Source: Magnetococcales bacterium (GTDB lineage: Bacteria > Pseudomonadota > Magnetococcia > Magnetococcales > UBA8363). Taken from it: a stretch of 64,000 nt of DNA. The position numbers and the translations under genes were made by a program. The notes beneath the pieces were generated by a model. The model was not told the origin of the DNA. It saw only the letters and a program-made list of their open reading frames with translations, and made no database searches. Below, in pieces: positions 26,066 through 35,528 of the stretch (its first letter is position 1; every line of letters starts with the position of its first letter). Location of the stretch: the NCBI GenBank assembly GCA_015228925.1, contig JADGCQ010000004.1, forward strand, positions 1-64,000, in the 5' to 3' direction.

Positions 26066-28294
26066 GTGAAGCGACTCGGGTTGCCCATTTTTCTCCTGAT
26101 TTCCGTTTTATTGATCGGGATGGCGGCGGCGCATGCCCATGGTCCCGGCAGATTGATGCGGGTCGAGACCGGCTATTGTGCCCCAGAGTCCTCTGGAGTG
26201 TTGTCGCGTGAGCATTGGCAGATCCCAGTCGGCGAGACCGGGGCGTCGTTTTGTGTGCGATTGCGCAACCTGGAATCCTTCCGGGTTGGGGTGCGATTGC
26301 GTTTTCTCTCCGGTTTCGTCTCTGCGGAGGGGGGCGAAATCTGCCAGATGAGCGATGCCCGTGAGCCTATCGTCCAGGGTCATTTCTTTCGCATGGGGGC
26401 AAATCGCTGCCGCATGGGATCGGTGGTGCTGGAACCCGGTGAAACCCAGGACATCGCGGGATATTGGACCCGGAAGCCGGATCGTTCCAAGTTGAATCTC
26501 CATGGGGACAACGATCGGGTGATGGTGGGTTGTGTGCTGAGCGAGGCATCGGCCCTGGATCCCCCCGAACGTCTGCATATGGGCGGGATGCATATCAAGA
26601 GGCATCGCGGAATGCACATGGCCCGTGTCGAAGGGAGCGGCTTCGCCCCTGATCCACCGGTGGTCCCGGAAAATTTTGACGACCAGGATCCGGCGTGTGA
26701 TCCCTTGGCCAAGGTTTTGGCCGAAAGGGTCGTACAGGCTGCGGTAACGACCGTCGCTTCTCCCTCCGCAGTCGCGCCGCCGATGATTCATCCGGGGATC
26801 TCTCCGTTCTGGGTGTGGAGCGGAGGGGGGCTGTTGCTGCTGGTGGCCCTTTACGGATGGACCGTTCCAGAGCCGCAGGTTCGTGGCACACGGGAGGGCG
26901 TCCCCCTGATCCGGGTGGCCTGGATCGCGCCACTGGTCCGTTTTTTGACGGGTTCCCCCGGGCCGCTGATGTTTTTAAAGTGGATTTCGATTTTGCTGTA
27001 TGGTCTGGTCATCGTCTCGGGCCTGGGGGGAACGACAACCGGGGGGGAGAGTTGGGTCACCATTTTTGTTTGGAATCTGTGGTGGCCTTTGGTGATCCTG
27101 TCGGTGGTGGTTGTCGGCACGGCGTGGTGTGCGATTTGTCCCTGGGAGGCATTGGCCAGTCTGTTGGTACGTGGGGAGATGGTCCAGCGAACCGGGAATC
27201 GGGATCCGGGATGGTTCGTCGTGCCGCGCTTGTTGCGCAACACCTATCCGGCGTTGGTGCTGTTCTTGGGCTTGTCCTGGCTAGAAATGGGGCTGAACGC
27301 CACCAACCGTCCCGAGTTGACGGCCTGGATGGCGGTGCTGATGGGGTGTCTGGTGGTGATAGCCCTGATACTGTTCAAGCGCAAGGCGTTCTGTCGCTAT
27401 TTTTGTCCGGTGGGTCGGGTGCTGGGGCTGTATGCGCGACTGTCCTGCATGGCGATACGGCCAATTGATCAGGCGGTTTGCGATGGCTGTGCGACGCTGA
27501 CCTGTTATCACGGATCTGAAAACCTTCCCCCCTGTCCGACCCATCTGACCGTGGGGCGGTTCAGTCAGAACACCCATTGCCTGAGTTGCGGAAGCTGTCT
27601 GTTCTCGTGTCCGAGTCGCAACGTCTCCTGGCAATGGCGTCCCATGGCCAGCGAGGCGGCGGATTCGGGGCGTCCCAGTCGTGACGGGGCGTGGTTCATG
27701 CTGATTCTGTTGGGCATGACCCTGTTTCATGGCCTGTCTATGACCCCCATGTGGGAGGAGGCGGTGTGGTGGTTGTCCAACCGGATCGGCGAATCGGGTG
27801 AACCGGTGGTGGCATTCCTGCTGGGGATGTTGGTGCTGGTCGCGCTCCCCGTGCCGGTCTACGCTTTGGCCGTGGTTGGCTCAGGATGGCACGATTTCTC
27901 CCGCCGGTTCTGCGCGTTGGCTTTTGCCACGCTGCCGTTGGCTATGGCCGGTCATCTGTCTCACAATGTGACCCATCTGGTGCGGGAGCGTACCGATGTG
28001 TTGGCTTGGTTGCGCGATCCATGGGGTGGAATCGTGTTGCCGGTCTGCTCCGTCCCCCAGATCCCCCTGGATACGGTGACCGGGGATGAGATCATCCTGG
28101 CGGCGGTACGGATCTTGTTGGTGGTGATTGGCTTTCATGGGTCGATGGTCATCGTTCGGCACCGACAGGGCAACCCCGAGGATCCAGGTGTTCTGGGACG
28201 GGTCTGGAGACGGTTGCCCATGACCCTGTTCGGCCTAGTGATTTCGGCGATCACCATCGGACTGCTGGCCAGTGACATGGTGATGCGGTTCTGA
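26066..28294 (+). CDS. NosR/NapH-like polyferredoxin membrane protein with Cys/Met/His-rich periplasmic domain
   Basis: About 742 residues from a GTG at 26066 preceded by GAGGGGGAGG. A signal or anchor segment is followed by a periplasmic domain of about 240 residues with Cys at 38, 63, 93, 115 and 156 and a Met/His cluster at 171-185 (HMGGMHIKRHRGMHM), a plausible copper or haem site. The second half has several membrane helices with CAICP and FCRYFCPVG near helix ends and a ferredoxin-like pair of 4Fe-4S motifs (CDGCATLTC and CLSCGSCLFSCP). These features fit the NapH/NosR/CcoG group that moves electrons across the membrane. Base composition (around 60-67 percent GC in sampled lines) is clearly above the roughly 50 percent of neighbours. 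Confidence 0.8.
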   Translation: MKRLGLPIFLLISVLLIGMAAAHAHGPGRLMRVETGYCAPESSGVLSREHWQIPVGETGASFCVRLRNLESFRVGVRLRFLSGFVSAEGGEICQMSDAREPIVQGHFFRMGANRCRMGSVVLEPGETQDIAGYWTRKPDRSKLNLHGDNDRVMVGCVLSEASALDPPERLHMGGMHIKRHRGMHMARVEGSGFAPDPPVVPENFDDQDPACDPLAKVLAERVVQAAVTTVASPSAVAPPMIHPGISPFWVWSGGGLLLLVALYGWTVPEPQVRGTREGVPLIRVAWIAPLVRFLTGSPGPLMFLKWISILLYGLVIVSGLGGTTTGGESWVTIFVWNLWWPLVILSVVVVGTAWCAICPWEALASLLVRGEMVQRTGNRDPGWFVVPRLLRNTYPALVLFLGLSWLEMGLNATNRPELTAWMAVLMGCLVVIALILFKRKAFCRYFCPVGRVLGLYARLSCMAIRPIDQAVCDGCATLTCYHGSENLPPCPTHLTVGRFSQNTHCLSCGSCLFSCPSRNVSWQWRPMASEAADSGRPSRDGAWFMLILLGMTLFHGLSMTPMWEEAVWWLSNRIGESGEPVVAFLLGMLVLVALPVPVYALAVVGSGWHDFSRRFCALAFATLPLAMAGHLSHNVTHLVRERTDVLAWLRDPWGGIVLPVCSVPQIPLDTVTGDEIILAAVRILLVVIGFHGSMVIVRHRQGNPEDPGVLGRVWRRLPMTLFGLVISAITIGLLASDMVMRF

Positions 28295-28472
28295 AAATCG
28301 GCAATCTTCCCGGTTGTTTCTGTCAAAAACGCCATTCGGCCCCATTTTGGTGCCGTCTTCCCGCTTTTTGGCGCAATGCCGGGGACGCTTACCTTGATTC
28401 AGATGGAAACACCTCCACGTATGGGAAGGTACCCTTTTTTCTTTCAATCATTTTCTGGCCTTTGGGGTGGCA

Positions 28473-30236
28473 TCAGTGGCGAAAACGTGAGGAAAGATCC
28501 AAAACCCGGCTGATTTCATCCAAGCTGACAATCCCGCTCAAAACCAATTGGACGCCACTATCGGCCATGGTGGCCAACCCTTTCTTCTGGGCCAAGCGGG
28601 AAAATTCGGTTTTTGTGGCCCGATGGGAGATCAAATTATCGAAATCGTCATCAATCGGAATCGCTTCCATGACCGTGATGCGACCTTTGTAGCCCAGATC
28701 ATAACAGGCACCGCAACCCGTAGCATGGTATATGACCACATGATCGCTCGCCTCCACACCCAGTATTTCCCGCTCCAACGCCGTCGGTTTGCTCGGCAAC
28801 TTGCAGTGTGGACACAGCTTACGGACCAGTCTTTGCGCCAATATACCCACCACATTACCCGAAAGTGTGTCGGGTGTTACCCCAATGTCAAACAATCTTG
28901 GAAATGCCCCAAGGGCAGAATTGGTGTGTAATGTGGAAAACACCTTGTGACCCGTCATCGCCGCACGCAACGCCATGGTCGCCGTATCCAAATCTCGAAT
29001 CTCACCCACGAGGATCACATCGGGATCCTGCCGCAACATCGAACGGATCCCCTCTGAAAATCCAAGATTGGCCGCCGTATTGACCGAAGTTTGACGAATC
29101 ATCTGAATGGGATATTCAACCGGATCTTCCAAGGTCATAATATTGATTTCAGGGGTGTTTAAAAAATTCAGCATGGAATACAATGTCGTCGTTTTGCCAC
29201 TCCCCGTTGGACCGGTCACCAAGATGATCCCCACAGGATGCGCCATCATCATCTTCAAGAGGAACATGGTCTCTGTATCCAAACCCAGATATTCCAGACG
29301 CATGATCCCCTTGTTACGATCCAAAATGCGTAAAACAATGTTCTCGCCATGCGTGGTCGGTTGGGAGGCGACCCGGAAATCAATCTCACGCTTCGATACC
29401 TTCAAGGTAAAGCGACCATCCTGAGGAGATCGGGTTTCAGCAATATTCATCTTGCTCAGCACCTTGACGCGCACGGTCAATCCCGACAGATAATCCCGGT
29501 GCAAACTACGCATTTCCGTCATCACCCCATCAATCCGATAACGAATACGCACAAATCCCGCTTCCGGTTCGATATGAATATCCGAAGCATCCCGACGCAC
29601 AGCATCCGCCAGCAGCGAATCGACCAACCGAACCATGGGATGGCTGAATTCTCCCGTCTCCGCCGAGGCTAAACTTTCCAAATCCACTTCCCCGGTCTCA
29701 ATCTCCCGCATGATCCCTTCGAGAGAAAGTTCAAAGCCATAATATTTATCAATGGCTTGACCTATCTCAGATTCCCCAGCCAAAACCGACTTGATGGTTG
29801 TTCCAGGTTTCAACCGCGCCTGAATCTTATCCAAAATCCCCACATCCATGGTGTTGGGCATGGCCACCGTCAACAGCAACTTCTGTTCATCCCAGTCTAC
29901 CGGCATGATGCGAAAACGTTCCACCAACTTTTTTGGAATCATTTTCACCGCTTCGGGATTCACATCGGTCTGGCTGAGATCGATACTCCCCTCACCCAAC
30001 GCGGCCCCCAGGAGGTCGCGCATCACCGCTTCCGGTACCAAATCAAGCTTGACCAGGATCCGTCCCAACTGCTCTTTGGTCTTTCTCTGTTCGTGCAGAG
30101 CAATGCGCAGTTGATCCTGAGTGATGATCATCCCTTCAAGCAACAACTCACCGAGGCGGCGAGGCTTGCGTTCAGAACCCGCAGAGGCATCCGGTTTTGT
30201 TGGTGAAATAATCTTGGGAGAAGAAGTTTGGCTCAT
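28473..30236 (-). CDS. mshE: type IV pilus/type II secretion ATPase, MshE-like
   Basis: 587-residue GspE/PilB-family ATPase powering pilus extension. An N-terminal MshEN domain (about 25-165; RRLGELLLEGMIITQDQL) of the kind that binds c-di-GMP in MshE precedes the motor domain. Motor motifs are Walker A GPTGSGKTTT, Asp box LEDPVEY, Walker B RQDPDVILVGEIRD and the His box TLHTNSA. A zinc site of paired CxxC (CPHC and CGAC) is present. It is last in a minus-strand operon with the TPR, secretin and MshM-like genes. A second, fused paralogue lies at 35529. Confidence 0.92.
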   Translation of the reverse strand: MSQTSSPKIISPTKPDASAGSERKPRRLGELLLEGMIITQDQLRIALHEQRKTKEQLGRILVKLDLVPEAVMRDLLGAALGEGSIDLSQTDVNPEAVKMIPKKLVERFRIMPVDWDEQKLLLTVAMPNTMDVGILDKIQARLKPGTTIKSVLAGESEIGQAIDKYYGFELSLEGIMREIETGEVDLESLASAETGEFSHPMVRLVDSLLADAVRRDASDIHIEPEAGFVRIRYRIDGVMTEMRSLHRDYLSGLTVRVKVLSKMNIAETRSPQDGRFTLKVSKREIDFRVASQPTTHGENIVLRILDRNKGIMRLEYLGLDTETMFLLKMMMAHPVGIILVTGPTGSGKTTTLYSMLNFLNTPEINIMTLEDPVEYPIQMIRQTSVNTAANLGFSEGIRSMLRQDPDVILVGEIRDLDTATMALRAAMTGHKVFSTLHTNSALGAFPRLFDIGVTPDTLSGNVVGILAQRLVRKLCPHCKLPSKPTALEREILGVEASDHVVIYHATGCGACYDLGYKGRITVMEAIPIDDDFDNLISHRATKTEFSRLAQKKGLATMADSGVQLVLSGIVSLDEISRVLDLSSRFRH

Positions 30237-30248
30237 GGTGCAGAGTAA

Positions 30249-32453
30249 TCAGAATTTTCCGGTCTGTAATACCAATACCGTCATGCGGTGACGCACCGAA
30301 TCGATGTTAAAGTTGACTTTGTTGTATCGTTGCGCCGCATCCAATGCCTGTTGATAATACGTAATCGCCTGAGACGTTTGATTCAGATGATCCAGTGCAA
30401 CCGCCAAGTTCACTAATATTTCTGGATTACCGGATTCCAAACGATTGGCACTTTTAAAAGCGACCACAGCCTCTGACCAACGTTTTTGCGATGCCAGCAT
30501 GTTACCCTGGAAAAAGTGCAAATGTGCAGCCTCTGGAGTTTCACGCAATTGCTGGCGTAAATAACTTTCCTCCCCCTCGACTTTGGTAGTGCCCTGAATG
30601 CCCGCCAAACCTGCCAAAGCCATGGAGTTCCTCGGATCCAAACGGAGAACTTTCCGATAATAATATTCCTCTTCCCGTACATTTCCCCGCCGCGACGCCA
30701 CGGAAGCCAATCCAACCATGGCCCGGGTATCACGGTTATTCGCTTTGTAGACCCGGAGGAACAACCTTTCCGCTTTATCCAAATGGCCTTTTCTAAACGC
30801 CTCCGACGCTTGAACGATTTCCGCATCATGTTGATCCCGATTCTCCCGCTTTGTCTGCCGCTCCTCGGATCGGCTCTTTGAATCGGCAACTTCATTGAAA
30901 TGGGATTTTGGGGAAGATTGACTCGGTTGTCGAATCCCCTCCTCTTTCTTCAATCCATTTTCCTGGACCAATGGGGGTGCAGCGGAAGTGATTATCTCTG
31001 AGGTTTGTTTTACCGTTTCTACCTGTTTTTCTTCGGATTTTGGCGATTCGGTAGGAAGGCCAGCATTTTTCATCGCCTCCGATCCCAACGGACCACCTGC
31101 GATCTTGGCTCCTTGTTCCCGCATCCATGGTGCCGATGGTGCGTGACCAACGTTCTGTTTTGGGTCAACCTTGGCCACGTTCAATGGTTTCAAATCAGCC
31201 GACCGTGCCGTTTTTTCCTCCCTGGACTGGAGAATCTCCTCATCAAAGGGGGCCAAAGCTTCATTGACAAAGTAACCTGCAACAACCACAACGACTGTCG
31301 CGACCACGGCCCCAATGGAATAGATCCACCGGCGACGCCGGACACTTTCTTCATACAACCTGCGCGAAGCCATCAATTTCGAGGCTTTTGACCAGGCATC
31401 GCCTTTTCCCCGCGCCCCACTGGAAGAACTACGGGAAGCGGTCAACTCGGAAGTATCGGAAACTTCGACCGCCCCCGAAGAAACATCTTCCACTTCTTGA
31501 ACATTCCTCCGGTCAGGGTTCTTTGGAACCTTGGAAAAGAAACGGTCTGACCAACCGTGCCGCTCGCCACTTTTCCCGGCCACAGTTGCAGTTTTTTGAT
31601 TTGAACTTGGTGTCGCAACAGGTTCTAAAGGGACAGTTGGGGCCAACTCTAGCGATGGTGTGGCAACGGGATCCAAAAAAGGGCTTGCCTCCAGTTCCAA
31701 AGACAACCCTTGCAGCGGTTCTGCGATCACCGGAGCGGGTTCCATGCTCAAAGACGATCTATGGCCAGGCTCAACAACCACATCCGGTGTTGCCACGCCC
31801 CCTTCAGCACCAATCGTAACAGAATCTTTCTCAATGCTCTCGAACGCAATCAATTCTTTTTTGGGGGGTTCTTCAAACAACAACGTCAACGCCTCGGAGT
31901 GATCCCCCTCCAAACGGGGATCCTGGACAACCGTGATCTCCGTTTGATCTTCTTTTTGCCCCAAAGCGATGTTTCCATCACCCTGATCGGTATGGATGAC
32001 AACATCCTCATCCAAAACCACTTCCATGGAAGGGCTGAAGTCAACGCCACGGTCCCCCGCAGATCGCTTATCAATCAAGCCTGCTCCCTCCAAATCATCC
32101 AAAAGGACGGGATCCTGTCTGTGGGCCTTTTCTTTGGGGGCCTTACGATGTTCGGGTGTTTTTTCCTTACCAATGTCGAAATCAGGAAAACCATCTTCCC
32201 AGGAAGAAAGAAAATCCCAATCAGCGGATGACACCGGATCAGACTTCTGTGAGAGCGTGCTGCGTTCCCCGGCAGGGTGCTTACTGGAACTCTCTTTCCC
32301 AATCGGCGTTTTATGATCGGGTTCTAATTCCATTGCGATTTCTAAATCGGCCAAGCCCGGAACGGGAGCGGGTGCTGAACTCGTTCCAGAATGGGAGTGC
32401 TTGGCACGTCGAATATTTTCCGCACTCTTGAGAGTTTCAAGCAACAGGCTCAT
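30249..32453 (-). CDS. mshN: MshN-like TPR protein with acidic N-terminal domain
   Basis: 734 residues. A long, low-complexity, acidic and serine/proline-rich N-terminal half (about 1-365) is cytoplasmic by topology; a single membrane segment (about 377-397, SIGAVVATVVVVVAGYFV) and a periplasmic linker follow, then TPR repeats from about 555 to 720 (AFRKGHLDKAERLFLRVYKA, YYRKVLRLDPRNSMALAGLA, AVVAFKSANRLESGNPEIL). Position between secretin and ATPase, and the TM-plus-TPR layout, match MshN; the N-terminal half is much longer than I expect for that family. Its start overlaps the secretin stop by four bases. Confidence 0.75.
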   Translation of the reverse strand: MSLLLETLKSAENIRRAKHSHSGTSSAPAPVPGLADLEIAMELEPDHKTPIGKESSSKHPAGERSTLSQKSDPVSSADWDFLSSWEDGFPDFDIGKEKTPEHRKAPKEKAHRQDPVLLDDLEGAGLIDKRSAGDRGVDFSPSMEVVLDEDVVIHTDQGDGNIALGQKEDQTEITVVQDPRLEGDHSEALTLLFEEPPKKELIAFESIEKDSVTIGAEGGVATPDVVVEPGHRSSLSMEPAPVIAEPLQGLSLELEASPFLDPVATPSLELAPTVPLEPVATPSSNQKTATVAGKSGERHGWSDRFFSKVPKNPDRRNVQEVEDVSSGAVEVSDTSELTASRSSSSGARGKGDAWSKASKLMASRRLYEESVRRRRWIYSIGAVVATVVVVVAGYFVNEALAPFDEEILQSREEKTARSADLKPLNVAKVDPKQNVGHAPSAPWMREQGAKIAGGPLGSEAMKNAGLPTESPKSEEKQVETVKQTSEIITSAAPPLVQENGLKKEEGIRQPSQSSPKSHFNEVADSKSRSEERQTKRENRDQHDAEIVQASEAFRKGHLDKAERLFLRVYKANNRDTRAMVGLASVASRRGNVREEEYYYRKVLRLDPRNSMALAGLAGIQGTTKVEGEESYLRQQLRETPEAAHLHFFQGNMLASQKRWSEAVVAFKSANRLESGNPEILVNLAVALDHLNQTSQAITYYQQALDAAQRYNKVNFNIDSVRHRMTVLVLQTGKF

Positions 32454-34186
32454 GGATTCCCAACACCCAATTCACTCCAATCCTTGTCTATCCCTTTTGT
32501 TCGGGTCGTATATAAATCTTTACTGGCTACCCGGTCCATATCGTTGGCATCGGAGATGGTCACAGGTCTGAGAAATATGACCAATTCTTTTTTCTCTTGT
32601 TGGTTATTCCGATAACTAAATAGTTGCCCTATCAATGGAAGACTTCCCAGGACGGGGATGGAATCCATGTTTTTAGAGAAATTGTTTTCCATCAATCCCC
32701 CCATAATCGCCAACTGTCCACTGAGAACACGCAATGTTGAATCCATCTCTTGCACTTTGACGACAGGCACCTTGGGCGGCGTGAATGATTCCCCATTGGG
32801 ATTGTCTGGACGCATGTTCGGGTCAGGATTGTCAACCCACTCGGATATGCGCTGAATGGTGGGATGAACATTCAGAGAAATCACGTCACCTTCGCTAATC
32901 TGCGGTGTAACCTGCAAGATGATCCCGATGGGGGCAATACGCATCTTTGTTTCCTTTCTGGACAAGGAAATAAGATTTGAAGCATTGATAGTCTCACCCG
33001 CAACATTGGAAACGGTGGGAGGCGTCACTTCCACCTCGAAATAGACGACGTTTTCGGTAACCCGGAGAACGGCGGTCTGATTGTTCATGACGGTGAGTCT
33101 TGGATTGGACAGCACCTTGGAATCACCAAACCGTGATAACAGGCGTACTGTCGCTGTAATATCAGCGTTTTTCATCACACCCGTCAGGAAAGGAACCTCA
33201 CCTTGATGCATGGTCAAGGACAGGGCAGGGTCACTATTGAGTTCCTGGTTGAGCATATTTTGCCTATTACCCCTGTCGGTCGTGTTATCATTCATCAACA
33301 GGTTCCAGTCAACCCCAGCTTGAAATCGGTCGGACAGACGCACTTCAACGATGGCCGCCTCAATAAACACCTGCCGTTGCGCATCACGGATGATCTGGTC
33401 GAAGAACGATTGGACCTCACGGTGCTGACGACTGGTTGCTAAAATGCTGAAATTACCAGTCGCACTGTTGAGAACGACACGCTTGCCTTCCCCTTCAGCC
33501 GCTGTACCAAGAATGGCATCCAGATTTTCGAGAATGTTACCCCAAAAATCGACATCGCTTTTTGTAGCCAAGCTGATTGTCGAATTATTGCCCGCCACTT
33601 TGCTACTCGACGAAGCCATATTGGTCGTCGCAGACATTTTCGATTCAAATTGTCGGTTGTTCAGAATGTAATCCAACTTATAATTGCGGCGAAAAGGGAG
33701 ATCGGGGGCAATGGTGATGAAATCTTGGGTAATTCGATATTTCAGGCCCGCATATTCGCTAATACGGCTGAGAATAGCGGGCAAAGTCTGATTGGCGGCA
33801 TTCAGGGTGATCTTTCCCTCGACTCCCGGATAGATATCCACATCAAGATCGGCATCACGAGCCAGGGCAAAAAGAACCTCGCGCACAGGGGTATCGGTCA
33901 CGGAAACGGAATAGGTGGCCAGCGGCGCGGCACTGGATTGTGGCATGAGAAATGTCGATGAATGTGCAAGATCGGGAATGGAATTGTCTGTTTCCAAAAT
34001 TGGTGGAGGAACGGCGGTATCGGGACGTTTTGGTGAATATTCAGAAACTTCCCATACCTCACCGCCCTGCGGGTCCGCTGGACTGCTGGCTGACAACAAC
34101 AGAAAGAGCAACGTCACCAAACCGATGACCGGGAGATTGATTCCCAGTAAACGATCCGGTTTGACGCGATCAGTACACATCAACAA
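32450..34186 (-). CDS. mshL: MshL-like outer-membrane secretin
   Basis: 578-residue secretin that should form the outer-membrane channel for the pilus. N-terminal signal (VIGLVTLLFLLLSASSP), an STN-type domain (about 90-165, VTDTPVREVLFALARDADLD), and the secretin core in the C-terminal half with LLSRFGDSKVLSNPRLTVMN, VPVVKVQEMDSTLRVLSGQ and the membrane-insertion lip near GGLMENNFSKNMDSIPVLGS. It overlaps the MshM-like gene by 17 bases upstream and the TPR gene by four bases downstream, so the four genes are one operon. Confidence 0.92.
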   Translation of the reverse strand: MLMCTDRVKPDRLLGINLPVIGLVTLLFLLLSASSPADPQGGEVWEVSEYSPKRPDTAVPPPILETDNSIPDLAHSSTFLMPQSSAAPLATYSVSVTDTPVREVLFALARDADLDVDIYPGVEGKITLNAANQTLPAILSRISEYAGLKYRITQDFITIAPDLPFRRNYKLDYILNNRQFESKMSATTNMASSSSKVAGNNSTISLATKSDVDFWGNILENLDAILGTAAEGEGKRVVLNSATGNFSILATSRQHREVQSFFDQIIRDAQRQVFIEAAIVEVRLSDRFQAGVDWNLLMNDNTTDRGNRQNMLNQELNSDPALSLTMHQGEVPFLTGVMKNADITATVRLLSRFGDSKVLSNPRLTVMNNQTAVLRVTENVVYFEVEVTPPTVSNVAGETINASNLISLSRKETKMRIAPIGIILQVTPQISEGDVISLNVHPTIQRISEWVDNPDPNMRPDNPNGESFTPPKVPVVKVQEMDSTLRVLSGQLAIMGGLMENNFSKNMDSIPVLGSLPLIGQLFSYRNNQQEKKELVIFLRPVTISDANDMDRVASKDLYTTRTKGIDKDWSELGVGNP

Positions 34187-35294
34187 GCAACTCCGTTGGC
34201 TTTCCTTGGAAATTCATGAATGCTTCCTGGTCACCATGCGTTCCTGGGACTTTCGATGGACCTGGAAGTCCCTCCATGGGTGCCACAACCACTTGATCTA
34301 CCTCCTGAGTCGCCGACGACGGACCCCCATCCAGCCAAAGCGGAAGCGTCCCTGATATGAGACTCATCCCCAGGATGCCAATCACCATGGTGGACGGCTT
34401 GGGATAAGGAATGCGGACAACACCATGACCTAAATTGGGAAAACGGTCGGGCATACTGAGGTGCATGGGTCCAAACCGGGATAGGGAAGTGATTTTCCGC
34501 AGCCGGGATAAGTGAACGTGCTTTTTTTCTACAACGCGCACCCCTTCCCGAAAAGCCTGAACCAAAGCGTCGTGTGCGAGAACGTCGGTGCGCCTTAAAC
34601 TTCCATGGGCCGCCCCATGAATCGCCATGAATGCTTGCGGTGAAAACGCCACTTGAGCCGTCCCATAGAAGGCACGATCCAGGCGGGTTTGGATGTAGTG
34701 ACGGGTATCCTCCAGGGAAAAAGGTGGTACGATCATATGCTGGGTAATACGGTCGCCGATGGGACGCAGTATCGATTTGCCCAACATGCGATCCAATTCT
34801 GGTCGTCCAAAAAATATCATTTGCAGCAATTTATGGTTATAGGTCTCAATATTACTGAAAAATAATAATTCTTCGTAGGTTTCCGGCAACATCGATTGCG
34901 CCTCATCCAGCAGCAACAATGCCTGCTGCCCTTCTTTGAACAGGTGGATAAGATAATCCTGTAATTGTTGGCGTTTGCCATGTTCATCCTGACCCGGTTG
35001 CGGCTTTTGTCCAAACTCCAGCAACAGTACGTCGCACAGTTTTTCTGGGGCAATTTTGGGATCAATGATCAGGGCGGTATGAACCCGCGAAGGCAACCGT
35101 TGGCACAAGAGGCGGCACAGAGTGGTTTTTCCAGTTCCAATCCCCCCCACCACCTTGATGATTCCCTCACCCTCCAAAACCGCCAGTTCCATGGCATCCA
35201 GAAGCCCCTGACGTTGACAATCAGGATAGAAGAAATCTTCGTCGGGGTTGATGGCAAACGGCAATCGGTGAAATCCGAAGAATTCTTTGTACAT
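34170..35294 (-). CDS. mshM: MshM/ExeA-like AAA ATPase
   Basis: 374 residues of the ExeA/MshM family, which helps secretin assembly or peptidoglycan passage. N-terminal FGFHRLPFAINPDEDFFYP is the family hallmark; Walker A is GGIGTGKTT and Walker B LLLLDEAQSM. A hydrophobic segment near 325-345 could be a membrane anchor with a short periplasmic tail, as in ExeA. AGGAAAAAAAT precedes the ATG. First gene of the minus operon; it diverges from the fused ATPase gene at 35529, and the roughly 230-base space between must hold both promoters. Confidence 0.88.
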   Translation of the reverse strand: MYKEFFGFHRLPFAINPDEDFFYPDCQRQGLLDAMELAVLEGEGIIKVVGGIGTGKTTLCRLLCQRLPSRVHTALIIDPKIAPEKLCDVLLLEFGQKPQPGQDEHGKRQQLQDYLIHLFKEGQQALLLLDEAQSMLPETYEELLFFSNIETYNHKLLQMIFFGRPELDRMLGKSILRPIGDRITQHMIVPPFSLEDTRHYIQTRLDRAFYGTAQVAFSPQAFMAIHGAAHGSLRRTDVLAHDALVQAFREGVRVVEKKHVHLSRLRKITSLSRFGPMHLSMPDRFPNLGHGVVRIPYPKPSTMVIGILGMSLISGTLPLWLDGGPSSATQEVDQVVVAPMEGLPGPSKVPGTHGDQEAFMNFQGKPTELLVDVY

Positions 35295-35528
35295 ATTTTT
35301 TTCCTGTCAACAATGGGTGTCCAGTTGCATCCAGATCAAAAAAAATCTGCGACTTCACGTCCGAATCTGAATCAAGCAAGCAAAATCAGAGCCAGAACCA
35401 ACAACCGGATGCAAAAGGAATCCGAGCCGATCTTCAATAATGAATGACCCTCAATCTATGGCATGATATGGTAGCCATCAATCGTCAAGTTGGTCTTTTC
35501 ACCCTTTGAACCTTCTGGAAACGGATCC

